The notes beneath the pieces are model-generated. The model was not told where the DNA came from and searched no databases. It worked only from the letters and a program-made list of their open reading frames with translations. From Halichoerus grypus (taxonomy: Eukaryota; Chordata; Mammalia; Carnivora; Phocidae), in contig NC_135718.1 in the NCBI RefSeq assembly GCF_964656455.1, positions 23,882,449 through 23,946,448 on the forward strand: a stretch of DNA of 64,000 nucleotides, read 5' to 3'. The translations under genes were made by a program, and so were the position numbers. Positions 38,705 to 50,400 of the stretch are shown in pieces (within the stretch, counting starts at the first letter, position 1; each line of letters opens with the position of its first letter).

Positions 38705-41700
38705 TCATATCAGTGAGGTCATATGATACATGTCTTTCTCTGTTTGACTTATTTCGCTCAGCATAATACCCTCCAGTTCCATCCACGTCGTTGCAAATGG
38801 CAAGACCTTATTCCTTTTGATGGCTGCATAATATTCCATTGTATATATATACCACTTCTTCTTTATCCATTCATCTGTTGATGGACATCTTGGCTCTTTC
38901 CACAGTTTGGCTATTGTGGACATTGCTGCTATAAACATCGGGGTGCACGTAGCCTTTCGGGTCCCTACTTTTGTATCTTTGGGGTAAATACCCAGTAGTG
39001 CAATTGCTGGGTCATACCGTAGCTCTATTTTCAACTTTTTGAGGAACCTCCACACTGTTTTCCAGAGTGGCTGCACCAGCTTGCATTCCCACCAACAGTG
39101 TAGGAGGGTTCCCCTTTCTCCGCATCCCCACCAACATCTGTCATTTCCTGACTTGTTAATTTTAGCCATTCTGACTGGTGTGAGGTGGTATCTCATTGAG
39201 GTTTTGATTTGGATTTCCCTGATGCCGAGCGATATTGAACACTTTTTCATGTGTCTGTTGGCCATTTGGATGTCTTCTTTGGAAAAATGTCTGTTCATGT
39301 CTTCTGCCCATTTCTTGATTGGATTCTTTGTTCTTTGGGTGTTGAGTTTGATGAGTTCTTTATAGATTTTGGATACTAGCCCTTTATCTGATATGTCATT
39401 TGCAAATATCTTCTCCATTCTGTCAGTTGTCTTTTGGTTTTGTTGACTGTTTCCTTTGCTTTGCAAAAGCTTTTTATCTTGATGAAGTCCCAATAGTTCA
39501 TTTTTGCCCTTGCTTCCCTTGCCTTTGGCGATGTTTCTAGGAAGAAGTTGCTGCGGCTGAGGTCGAAGAGGTTGCTGCCTGTGTTCTCCTTTAGGATTTT
39601 GATGGACTCCTGTCTCACATTTAGGTCTTTCAACCATTTGGAGTCTATTTTTGTGTGTGGTGTAAGGAAATGGTCCAGTTTCATTCTTCTGCATGTGGCT
39701 GTCCAATTTTCCCAACACCATTTGTTGAAGAGACTATCTTTTTTCCATTGGACATTCTTTCCTGCTTTGTCAAAGATTAGTTGACCATAGAGTTGAGGGT
39801 CCATTTCTGGGCTCTCTATTCTGTTCCATTGATCTATGTGTCTGTTTTTGTGCCAGTACCATACTGTCTTGATGATGACAGCTTTGTAGTAGAGCTTGAA
39901 GTCTGGAATTGTGATGCCGCCAGCTTTGCTTTTCTTTTTCAACATTCTTCTGGCTATGCGGGGTCTTTTCTGGTTCCATACAAACTTTAGGATTATTTGT
40001 TCCATTTCTTTGAAGAAAGTGGATGGTATTTTGATGGGGATTGCATTGAATGTGTAGATTGCTCTAGGTAGGATTGACATCTTCACAATATTTGTTCTTC
40101 CAATCCATGAGCATGGAACGTTTTTCCATTTCTTTGTGTCTTCCTCAATTTCTTTCATGAGTATTTTATAGTTTTCTGAGTACAGATCCTTTGCCTCTTT
40201 GGTTAGATTTATTCCTAGGTATCTTATGGTTTTGGGTGCAATTGTAAATGGGATCGACTCCTTAATTTCTCTTTCTTCTGACTTGTTGTTGGTGTATAGG
40301 AATGCCACTGACTTCTGTGCATTGATTTTATATCCTGCCACTTGACTGAATTCCTGTATGAGTTCTAGCAGTTTTGGGGTGGAGTCTTTGGGATTTTCCA
40401 CATAAAGTATCATATCATCTGCAAAGAGTGAGAGTTTGACTTCTTCTTTGCCGATTTGGATGCCTTTGATTTCTTTTTGTTGTCCGATTGCTGTGGCTAG
40501 GACTTCCAATACTATGTTGAATAGCAGTGGTGATAGTGGACATCCCTGCCGCGTTCCTGACCTTAGGGGGAAAGCTCTCAGTTTTTCCCCATTGAGAATG
40601 ATATTCGCTGTAGGTTTTTCATAGATGGCTTTTATGATATTGAGGTATGTACCCTCTATCCCTATACTCTGAAGAGTTTTGATCAAGAAAGGATGCTGTA
40701 CTTTGTCAAATGCTTTTTCTGCATCTATTGAGAGGATCATATGATTCTTGTTCTTTCTTTTGTTAATGTATTGTATCACGTTGATTGATTTGCGGATGTT
40801 GAACCAACCTTGCAGCCCAGGGATAAATCCGACTTGGTCGTGGTGAATAATCCTTTTAATGTACTGTTGGATCCTATTGGCTAGTATTTTGGTGAGAATT
40901 TTTGCATCCATGTTCATCAGGGATATTGGTCTGTAATTCTCCTTTTTGATGGGGTCTTTGTCTGGTTTTGGGATCAAGGTAATGCTGGCCTCATAAAATG
41001 AGTTTGGAAGTTTTCCTTCCATTTCTATTTTTTGGAACAGTTTCAGAAGGATAGGTATTAATTCTTCTTGAAATGTTTGGTAGAATTCCCCTGGGAAGCC
41101 ATCTGGCCCTGGGCTTTTGTGTTTGGGGAGATTTTTGATGACTGCTTCTATTTCCTTAGTGGTTATAGGTCTGTTCAGGTTTTCTATTTCTTCCTGGTTC
41201 AGTTTTGGTAGTTGATACATCTCTAGGAATGCATCCATTACTTCCAGGTTATCTAATTTGCTGGCATAGAGTTGCTCATAATATGTTCTTATAATTGTTT
41301 GTATTTCTTTGGTGTCGGTTGTGATTTCTCCTCTTTCATTCATGATTTTGTTGATTTGGGTCATTTCTCTTTTCTTTTTGATAAGTCTGGCCAGGGGCTT
41401 ATCAATCTTCTTAATTCTTTCAAAGAACCAGCTCCTAGTTTCATTGATCTGTTCTACTGTTCTTTTGGTTTCTATTTCATTGATTTCTGCTCTGATCTTT
41501 ATTATTTCTCTTCTCCTGCTGGGTTTAGGCTTTATTTGCTGTTCTTTCTCCAGCTCCTTTAGGTGTAGGGTTAGGTTGTGTACTTGAGACCTTTCTTGTT
41601 TCTTGAGAAAGGCTTGTATTGCTATATACTTTCCTCTTAGGACTGCCTTTGCTGTATCCCAAAGATTTTGAATAGTTGTGTTTTCATTTTCATTGGTTTC

Positions 41701-42519
41701 CATGAATTTTTTTAATTCTTCTTTAATTTCCTGGTTGACCCATTCATTCTTCAGTAGGATGCTCTTTAGCCTCCATGTATTTGAGTTCTTTCCGACTTTC
41801 CTCTTGTGATTGAGTTCTAGTTTCAAAGCATTGTGGTCTGAAAATAGGCAGGGGATGATCCCAATCTTCTGGTACCCGTTGAGACCTGATTTATGACCTA
41901 GGATGTGATCGATTCTGGAGAATGTTCCATGGGCACTAGAGAAGAATGTGTATTCCATTGCTTTGGGATGGAATGTTCTGAATATGTCTGTGAAGTCCAT
42001 TTGGTCCAGTGTGTCATTTAAAGTCTTTATTTCCTTGTTGATCTTTTGCTTAGATGATCTGTCCATTTCAGTGAGGGGGGTGTTAAAGTCCCCCACTATT
42101 ATTGTATTGTTGTCGATGTGTTTCTTTGCTTTTGTTATTAATTGCCTTATATAATTGGCTGCTCCCATGTTAGGGGCATAGATATTTACAATTGTTAGAT
42201 CTTCTTGTTGGATAGACCCTTTAAGTAGGATATAGTGTCCTTCCTCATCTCTTATTACAGTCTTTGGTTTAAAATCTAATTTGTCTGATATAAGGATTGC
42301 CACCCCAGCTTTCTTTTGGTGTCCATTAGCATGGTAAATGGTTTTCCACCCCCTCACTTTCAATCTGGGGGTGTCTTTGGGTCTAAAATGAGTCTCTTGC
42401 AGACAGCATATCGATGGGTCTTGTTTTTTAATCCAATCTGATAGCCTGTGTCTTTTGATTGGGGCATTTAGCCCATTTACATTCAGGGTAACTATTGAAA
42501 GATAGGAATTCAGTGCCAT
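38705..42519 (-). pseudogene. L1 ORF2 (endonuclease/reverse transcriptase), one frameshift
   Basis: ORF2 supplies the nicking endonuclease and reverse transcriptase for target-primed insertion. An unbroken 1047-codon frame starts [18 protein letters not shown]. The apurinic-type endonuclease residues are in place: Asn13, Glu42 (LQETHF), the GDFN pair, RIDH and SDH. The reverse transcriptase has [10 protein letters not shown], the QGCPLSP motif and FADDMILY near residue 700. At 39415-39416 (a GG on the sense strand, apparently one G short) the frame shifts. The remaining 236 or so codons, with the Cys-rich [18 protein letters not shown], continue in another frame to 38705. Both parts total about 1271 codons, close to the usual 1275. 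Confidence 0.93.
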
Positions 42520-42600
42520 TGTATTGCCTGTAAAGTGACTGTTACTGTATATTGTTTGTGTTCCTTTCTGGTCTATGTTGCTTTTAGGCTCTCTCTTTGC

Positions 42601-43493
42601 TTAGAGGACCCCTTTCAATATTTGTTGTAGGGCTGGTTTCGTGTTTGCAAATTCCTTTAGTTTTTGTTTGTCCTGGAAGCTTTTTATCTCTCCTTCTATT
42701 TTCAATGACAGCCTAGCTGGATATAGTATTCTTGGCTGCATATTTTTCTCATTTAGTGCTCTGAATATGTCCTGCCAGTCCTTTCTGGCCTGCCAGGTCT
42801 CTGTGGATAAGTCTGTTGCCAATCTAATGTTTCTACCATTGTAGGTTACATATCTCTTCTCCCGAGCTGCTTTCAGGATTTTCTCTTTGTCTCTGAGACT
42901 CGTAAGTTTTACTATTAGATGTCGGGGTGTTGACCTATTTTTATTGATTTTGAGAGGGGTTCTCTGTGCTTCCTGGATTTTGATGCCTGTTTCCTTCCCC
43001 AAATTAGGGAAGTTCTCTGCTATAATTTGCTCCATTATACCTTCTGCCCCTCTCTTTCTTCTTCTTCTGGGATCCCAATTATTCTAATGTTGTTTCGTCT
43101 TATGGTATCGTTTATCTCTCGAATTCTGCCCTCGTGATCCAGTAGTTGTTTATCTCTCTTTTTCTCAGCTTCTTTATTTTCCATCATTTGGTCTTCTTTC
43201 TCACTGATTCTTTCTTCTGCCTCATTTATCCTAGCAGTTAGCGCCCCCATATTTGATTGCACCTCATTGATAGCCTTTTTGATTTCTACTTGGTTAGATT
43301 TTAGTTCTTTTACTTCTCCAGAAAGGGTTTCTCTAATAACTTCCATGTTTTTTTCAAGTCCAGCTAGTATCTTTAAAGTGATGATTCTGAACTCTAGATC
43401 TGACATCGTACTAATGTCCGTATTGAGTAGGTCCCTGGCAGTCGGTACTACCTCTTGTTCTTTTTGTTGAGGTGATTTTTTCCGTCTTGTCAT
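42601..43493 (-). pseudogene. L1 ORF1 (RNA-binding protein), one frameshift
   Basis: ORF1 encodes the L1 nucleic-acid-binding chaperone that forms trimers on L1 RNA. The first part, from ATG at 43493, begins MTRRKKSPQQKEQ. It has a long charged heptad-like stretch at about residues 55-130 (coiled coil) and enters the RRM with NNIRIIGIPEEEE. The frame then breaks at the G run complementary to 43047-43050, where one G appears to be missing, and a stop (TAATG) follows at once. The second part continues in the other frame with IAENFPNLGKETGIKIQEAQ and RHLIVKL, through the C-terminal domain to the stop at 42601. Together they span about 297 codons. Confidence 0.9.
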
Positions 43494-43683
43494 TTTGTGC
43501 AGAGGAGAATAGATTAATGAGAGAACAAAATGCTAGCAGGGTAACAACGTCCCCAGAAAATATACTCTAAACAAATCAGAAAAGACCTGAAGCAGTGGGA
43601 AAATAAAGGGAAAGAGAGAAAAAAGAAAAAGATAAAGATAAAAACAAACAAAAGCAGAACAAAACAAAACAAAACAAAAACAG

Positions 43684-44160
43684 AATGTGATCAAATATGA
43701 TCAGGCTGGATTATAGATCAGTGCCACACACTAGATTTTGGGTGTATTTTGGTCTGTTAAAAGAAAGTCCCTCCCAAAATTTTAAAGAAAGAAAAACTTA
43801 TATATGTACAAAAATAAGGGTTGATATGATGAAGGGATGGAATATGACTGTAAAGATGGAAATTATAAAAAATTTTAAAAAAGGATTTGATAAGTTGTTT
43901 GAAAAAAGAAAGAAGAGGATTAAAAAGAAAGAAAAAAGGGAGAGAATGTGATCAGGCAGGGGAGTAGAAAAAAACCATACACTAGAGATTTAGAGTATAT
44001 TTTGATCTGTTAGAAGAAACTATCTCAAGATTTTAAAGAGAGAACAACTTATATATATATGCCAAAAATACGGGTAACTACTATGAAGGGATAGAATATG
44101 ACTTTAAAAATGAAAAATAAAAATGTTTTTTTTTAAAAAAGGGATTGATAAGATGTTGGT
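43684..44160 (-). repeat. diverged tandem duplication in the L1 5' UTR
   Basis: Two units of about 260 bases resemble each other. Shared landmarks are aatgtgatca (43684/43945), cacactaga/catacactagag, attttggtctgtta/attttgatctgtta, aacttatatat, atgaagggat.gaatatgact and attgataag near the ends. Copies differ by substitutions and A-tract lengths. Confidence 0.7.
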
Positions 44161-44265
44161 TGAAAAAGGGAAAAAGAAAAATTCAAAAAAAAAGAAAAAA
44201 GGAAAAAAGAAAAAAGACAGTTAAAAAAAATAATTAACTTTGAAAGACTAAAGAATCATGGTAAA

Positions 44266-44291
44266 GGGGCACCTGGGTGGCTCAGATGGTT
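44266..44291 (+). mobile_element. 26-bp Can-SINE head fragment inside the L1 5' UTR
   Basis: ggggcacctgggtggctcag plus six bases is the 5' head of a carnivoran SINE. It is flanked by exact copies of aagaatcatggtaaa at 44251-44265 and 44292-44306. No SINE body or A-tail is present. Confidence 0.85.
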
Positions 44292-45343
44292 AAGAATCAT
44301 GGTAAAAAAGCCATGGATTCTATGTGCAGTATTCCCCTAGCGCTGGAGTTCTGCCGTTCTCATTGATCGGTAAACTTGGTCTTGGCTGGCTGTTCTCGCT
44401 GATCTTCTGGGGGAGGGGCCTGCTGCCGTGGTTTCCAAATGTCTTTGCCAGAGGCAAAATTGCCCCGCCCTTGCCGGTCCGGGCTAAGTAATCTGCTCGG
44501 GTTTGCTCTCCGGAGCTTTTGTTCCCTGCAAGCTTTCCGTACAGCTTTGGAGGCGGAGAGTGAAAATGGCGGCCTCCCAGTCTCCGCCCCGGGGGAGCCG
44601 AGAACTCGGGGTCCCGCTCCTCAGCGAGCCCCCAGAGAAAAGCAGTCAGTCACGCCCGTCTCCCCGGTCTCCGGCCACACTCCGCGCTCACCCGGCCTGT
44701 GACCGCGCCTTTCTATCTGGCACCCGACCCCGGGTGGAGTCTCCAAACCCAGCAGATCCCCGCGGTGCACTCCCACACCTCTCCTCCCGGGGGAAGAAGG
44801 TGAGTCTCCCCGGATCTGCCGCTTGTTGGGTCCCTGCTGGAGGAGCAGTGGCCCGACTGTGCCGCGGATCACGGTTTATAGCAACCCCGAGCTGAGAGCC
44901 CGCGCCTGGGCTCCGTCTCTGCAGCCGGCTTCCCTGCTCTGATACCTGGGAGCTCTGCCGCACTCAGACACCCCCGGTCTTTCTGTGACCCCGAGGGTCC
45001 TGAGACCACACTGTCCCGCGAGGGTTCCACCCCCCACTTCGCCACCAGAGTGACGTCCCTCAGCGGAGCAGACTTCTAAAAGTTCCGATTTTGTGCTCCG
45101 TGGCTCGATCACTTGCCAGAAGCGGCCGACAGAGGCCCCTCCCCCGCCGTCTATCATCCCGAATAACGCCTCGGATTCACTTCTCCGCACGTCCTACCTT
45201 CCAGAAAATGGTCGCTTTTCTGTTCAGAGAGTTGTTGCTATTCTTTTCTTCGATCTCCTGTTGAGTTTGTAGGTGTTCAAAATGGTTTGATCCCTATCCA
45301 GCTGAATTCCTGAGAGGAGACGAAATCCAGGTCTCCTACTCCT

Positions 45344-45354
45344 CCGCCATCTTG
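45344..45354 (-). promoter_or_regulatory. YY1-type site at L1 start
   Basis: The sense-strand sequence caagatggcgg lies 13-23 bases into the L1. In human L1 the same AAGATGG core near +13 binds YY1 and directs correct initiation. The match of motif and position is visible; function here is inferred. Confidence 0.7.
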
Positions 45355-45366
45355 CTCCGCCCCCCC

Positions 45367-45381
45367 AACACAACTGGTTTT
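45367..45381. repeat. target-site duplication of full-length L1, right copy
   Basis: aacacaactggtttt, identical to 38221-38235 and placed right after the first base of the L1. The following aaag completes a TTTT/AA nick site. Confidence 0.93.
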
Positions 45382-47253
45382 AAAGAAGTTGCCTGGCCTG
45401 GTATGTCTTGCTTCTGTATACATGGAATGACACCATGCATTTTCCCCCTAAAAGACCAAAAATGCATGACTGACTTCAGCAAGACCAAAAAATACATATA
45501 TCTAGGCATATTCTTCATTTTGATCCATGCTCCACTTCAGATCGGAGTGTCTCACTATTCACAATGACCAAGGTGCTCTTTATTACAAAAAGAACAGCAC
45601 AGTACCAAACTCACCTGCCTTATCGATAGGGTCAGAGACACAGGGATTTCTCAATTGGAAGGTCATCTGCAGCAATGTCTACCCTGTCCTACTGAGGTCT
45701 GACCACAGGAGTATGAATAATCGTCCATCTCTATAGCCTCACTTATGCGAACAGGAACCTGGTTCCAATGGCCTCAGTCCTAGGAACATTTCATCTAAAC
45801 CTTCCCACCAGAGATGACTTACTGCCCAATAACAAAGGGTATTTCTGCCTCCAGGTGTGATTAGAGGCATGTAAAGGTAAGCTTCCCAAAGCCCTTTACA
45901 CACCTTAGTCATCTTTACCAGTTTTTGTAATTCTAAGAAAAAATCTGGGCCATTTCCCAAACGGGGACCTTGTTGTTAAGGGAATCAGCACTTGTCAACA
46001 ACGTCCTAGGAAATCACGGTATTTCTACTGATTCTGTTTTACACCCAGTGCCATTCACTTCTCTCTCTCTCTCTTTTTTAGTGTACTTCTATTCACCCCC
46101 AGACCTTTGTGCAGTCCTCTTACCTAATAAAATAACTAGAATCTTTTACCACTCTCAGTAACTTCAATACCAGCATAGGGATGCTAGAACTTTGCCAAGC
46201 ACTGCTCAGAAGACACCACAATAAAGCAGGAGCCCCTACACTGATCTCTCTATTCTGAAAGCTGCTCCCATGCCTCAAAGATGAAAACTCGTAAGGGAGC
46301 AGCTCACCCACACCATCTTAAGCTACTGCTCATGACAGACAACTCCTCCCTCCATGAATGAATGACCTCCACCAGCGTAGCAGGTGTCGGTTTGACTACC
46401 AGTCACTAGTGAATGCTGGATAATGAAATACACCCCTTTACTCAAATCAATCCATCATACCAACAAGGTGAGCACTGTGGCCAGGACCATCAAAGGTCAT
46501 ATGCGGCCATTAGAGACATAAAAAGTGACCCAGGCTTAAGGTCACTGAAACAACTCATTTTTCTCTAGTTCCTCTGTGGAGTCACTTGGTTTCCTAGATA
46601 AATTAATTCTTTAACTGGTGATCACATTTAAAAACAAAACCTCAATATAACTGAAAACTCAGTAAGGTGATCATATTAAATAACAACTCAAAGTAAGTCA
46701 AGGTCAGTTCTTCACCATACTCCGATGTTGGCCTCTGGTGGCATTTTAGGGAAACCCTCATCCCCAGCACTGATATTCACTTTTCTTTTCCTGTAAAACT
46801 TGTTCATAAGATGTTATTTTCCAAATAATTTAAGATATACTAATAGATACGTGCCTCCACTCAGAGTCAGTAGAGTTGAAAAAGGGACTTAAGCGAGCCC
46901 ACGTAGGTCAAATACCTGGGCATCTGGCTCATAATCGTGCTCATCCACAAAAGAACATTCACTTCAGCCACCATCTATTCAAGTTTGCTGAGTCAACCAC
47001 CACTCTAGATGCTTTACTTATGTTCTCTCTCATTCTCACAACCATCTCATTAGGCAAGTATTTTATCCCTGTTTCATAGGTGAGGAGATGGAGGCACAGG
47101 GAAGCTAAGCTCCTTGCCCGAAGTCACACAACTGCTAAAGGTACAGCTGCCATCTGAACCCAGGACTGGCTGACTGCAATGCTCGTGTTTATCCCATTAA
47201 AACTCCTCCAAAAGAGAGGCAGACCCAGGTGCAGGATCATCTTGGGTACATAC
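45382..47253 (-). other. SORCS3 intron, part above the full-length L1
   Basis: Low-complexity-poor intron between the L1 right-hand target duplication and the DMHIIS exon. A MIR-like stretch with the conserved core is visible at about 46950-47180. Nothing else is recognised. Confidence 0.7.
46950..47180 (+). mobile_element. MIR-like SINE
   Basis: Carries the core pattern of MIR elements: aggtgaggagatggaggcac, ccttgcccgaagtcacacaa and gaacccaggactggctgac. Confidence 0.65.
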
Positions 47254-47433
47254 CTCATACAATTCAATAATAATGTTTCCCATTAGACCTCGGCTACTCT
47301 TAATGTTCTCCATGGCCAGGGTGAAGTAGATGCCACGCACGTCTGAGATGTAGAGGTTGTACGTGTCGTTCTGGTTCCATTCTTGGACGGCTGCAAACAC
47401 TTGGTTCTCATCGGTACTGATGATGTGCATGTC
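47254..47433 (-). CDS. SORCS3: SORCS3 exon, VPS10p domain, with N-glycosylation sequon
   Basis: A 180-base exon (60 residues) runs from DMHIISTDENQVFAAVQEW to GNIIIELYE. The acceptor is ...gttctgtcttcttccag and the donor is gtatgt. Both ends are phase 0, so it joins the LPK exon upstream and the VAGIKG exon downstream without shift. The peptide carries an N-D-T sequon (QNDTYN), a likely N-glycan site on the luminal propeller. The segment YISDVRGIYFTLAMENIK is the blade containing a degenerate repeat of the VPS10 fold. It is the longest exon in the window. Confidence 0.95.
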
Positions 47434-50400
47434 CTGGAAGAAGACAGAACACCTTTAAGGCGGCAGATCTCCATATCCCTCTGCCCATGGGGACCCAGAG
47501 TAATTACCATGACTTATGAATGATGGAGAAAAAGCCTGAGTTATAGGCGATGTTAAACAATTCTGTGTCGGACCAAGGCTATAAATTAAGAGCTTCGTGA
47601 TTTCTGTTCCTTGCTAAGTGACAGTAAGATGGGTGTAAGGGGCTTTGGTGGGTATCATTTTCCATGGCTTCAAGGGATTTATCCACTTTCATTTTTTATT
47701 TTTATATCTGAAAGTTAGTGTTAGCGCTAACGGAGACATACAGCCTTGCCAGAGGAAACTCACACATGCAAAGACAGGGCTTATCCCTTCTTTAGATCTT
47801 CATTTACATTTCCAAACTTTTTAGTGTAGTGGTTGTGAAACTTCTCTTCAGGATCTTCAGAGTCATAGGGATTTCGAGAAGGGTGGCAGGGAGGCAGAGC
47901 CAGTGGGCAGGGCTCTGGGCTTCCAGCTCTTTCAACCAGAGCGGCACCCCTTGAATCTGTTTTATCCTGGAGTTCTGCGTGATATTTGGGGAGTAAAAGG
48001 TGAGGGAGGTTCTGCCGCTAATAAAATAATATTTGAAAATCACTGATAATAGCAGAAAGGATACTCAACCTGGAATTTAGTGTTCTGGGTCCTAGTAGGA
48101 ACTCTGCTAGAAGTTAGCTATATGATGCAGGATGTGTCTGTGTCCCTGAGCTTCAATTTGCTCACCAAAATACTGAAGAGGTTGGGCTACCGCTAAAAAT
48201 AGCTAACATCTGAGCACTATTCTAAGTCATCTAAATGTATTATTTCAGTAAAAATCCAAATAATTCTACAACAGAGGTAGTATTATTCCCATTTTACTGA
48301 GGAATAAACTAAGGTATGCAGAGGTTTGCCAACTTGCTTCATATTACATAACCAGTTAGTGGCAGAACCAAGTGTTGAACCTCCGTTGTAGGGCTCTAAC
48401 CTAATTGTGAGCTTCTAACCATCTGGATATAGAGCCTCCAGATCAGAAGTTGCAATCCTATGACCCATGTGATGAATGTGAATCATAAATGTTTGGTCTG
48501 ACCACAGCCTCTACTGAATACCTGATGGTGTGGTCTTTTAGGTGAAGTCAGCACTCAGGAAGACTCAGCCTTAAGTACCCAAATGTTCTTATAACCTGCC
48601 TCTTACATATTCATGTTAACTTCCTGGTCCCTGAAGTCACTTTAGTTTGTATACTTGGACTAGAACATTTCTAAAATCAAATCTAATCAGTTCACAATTC
48701 AAAAGAGTTTATAAAAGCCAGTTTTCGTATGTGGCTAGGCGCCGTACAAAGATGATCACAAACTCAAGTCCTTCCCTAAGGAATTCATGCTGTCAGGAGG
48801 AAATGTTGACACAGATGAACACTGGACATAATGGATGCAGTTAAAAAATTCGTAACTACACAGGTATATATGGCAAAGAGTAATGGCATCCTGAGAAGGC
48901 AGGAGAGGACCCTGGTCACCGTGGTGGCAAGCATTCATAGTAGGGGCACGGGCAATTGGAGCTGACAGTGAGTAAATCACCAGGCTGGGTCTAGCTTTTA
49001 CCTTGTTTGACCAACCTTTCCCAGAAATGATTTCAGCAATAAAAGGAGGTAGCAATGTTTATAATATCACAACTGTGGAGCGCTACTCCAAGACATTTTT
49101 CAAAAGGAGCAAGCTCATTCAATTTGGACAACGAGGAGGTGGGAAAAGTGAGAAGCAATCTGGATCTTTTTATTGGAGAATCTGTCAGATCTCAGCGTCT
49201 GACCTTGAACTCCCTAGGTCACCTTGACAGACCTCACTAGCTCATTCGTGCTTACACACCTTATAGAATTACAGGATCCCCCACTGAGCTGCTTGAAAAT
49301 GGAAATAAGGCTTCCTCTTAAAAACCCTGTGATGAAATTGTGTTGTGTTGGTGTGGAATGAAAGCCCGAGAACCCAGTAGGAGGGGAAACAGCAGCTGCA
49401 GGAAATATAGATTAAATTCATTTACCCTGTTAAAAATGCAGTAGAAATGCTGGGCTTTTCCCAGATGTTTTGGTTATAAAAATGAATGAGCTAAGTTATT
49501 TTAGACTAAACTAATGTAAAAGAAGTGGAAACAACAACTTAAAACACGGGGGCATGGTCGGGATGAAAGGTAGCCAGCTTAGCTGTGAGTGGGGGTGTAT
49601 CGCGTGGCGTGTGGGCGCTGCAGGCTCTGGGGCACAGGGTGCTCTCTAGCAGCCAGGACGCTGCGGAGTCGGCTTGAAAAGTTCTTAATTTCCGTAAGTC
49701 ACTTAGCTAATAAATGGTATTACTAATATTTAAACCCAAGACTATCTGAATCAAGAAGCTAAACTCTGTTATCAGTGGGAGTATAACTCTATATGCATCA
49801 AAATGACCTGGAGATCCTAAGAGCACACAGACTCCCATGTCCCACTGCCTGAGGTTCTGAGTCAGTGTGTCTGGTTGTGAAGGCTTAAATCCTACCATCT
49901 GAACCAGCCTTCCAGACAAGTCAGGTGCATGCAGTCTGGGTCATCACTCTTTGAAAAAGCTCTGAACTACGTGTCCTCTCTCCAAATAGATCTTCTAGTT
50001 GAATAGGGATCAACAAATAATAACCAGAATACTAAATGTTCAAGAAGAAATAAAAGCATTTTCAGTAACATTGGTCAAATAGGGATCTGAATGATAATTA
50101 AGTGTATTTCTTGAATCCTGTGATCTCAATCTAACCCCAAAGCATGTGCCACCTCCTTCCAAAAAAAAAATCAAAGACATTCTTCCTACTCCTGAGAACA
50201 TGCAGGGTGAGATCTGACTGGTGATGAAGAGAGACACCAAAGTGGGGAAAAGCAGTAAGTAAATTCTGATTGGGACTTTACTAAACTGGAACTTGGACAG
50301 CATCAGACATAACCACATTCATGTTTTTATATGGAGAACAATTATAAATAACACTCCCCCTATGCCCTCCCATTAATCTGGAGGAATCATAGCTGCCTTT

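Larger units (their letters stand above)
38236..45366 (-). mobile_element. full-length LINE-1 retrotransposon, near-intact, sense to SORCS3
   Basis: A 7.1-kb L1 read on the minus strand. It starts at 45366 with a G run and gcggagcaagatggcgg. A roughly 1.87-kb 5' UTR follows, then ORF1 (to 42601), an 81-bp spacer, ORF2 (42519 to 38705), a 3' UTR with a G/A-rich stretch, an AATAAA at 38251-38256 and an A-rich tail. Both flanks carry the same 15-bp sequence, and the insertion site reads cttt/aaaacc, fitting the L1 endonuclease preference. The only clear defects seen are one single-base frameshift in each ORF. Full length, perfect duplication and low damage indicate a young insertion. It lies in the 15.8-kb intron between the LYE and VAGIKG exons. 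Confidence 0.95.
43494..45366 (-). promoter_or_regulatory. L1 5' UTR and internal promoter
   Basis: A 1.87-kb region upstream of ORF1. The outer 960 bases (44400-45366) are GC-rich with many CpGs, in sharp contrast to the AT-rich intron around. This is as expected for the internal RNA polymerase II promoter of mammalian L1. The inner part (43560-44240) is A-rich and contains a diverged tandem duplication. A SINE-head fragment sits at 44266-44291. Confidence 0.85.

Noticed and set aside
39039..39365. Plus-strand frames across the L1 (for example 39039-39365 and 41272-41587)
   Set aside because: These are antisense shadows of L1 ORF2.
43030..43040. TAATG stop/start overlap in L1 ORF1 considered as programmed re-initiation
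   Set aside because: Family-typical sequence continues upstream of that ATG in the second frame (AEGI before MEQII), which points to a one-base deletion rather than two designed ORFs.
47283..47510. Alternative frame overlapping the DMHIIS exon
   Set aside because: Shadow frame of the true exon; it reads across the splice acceptor.
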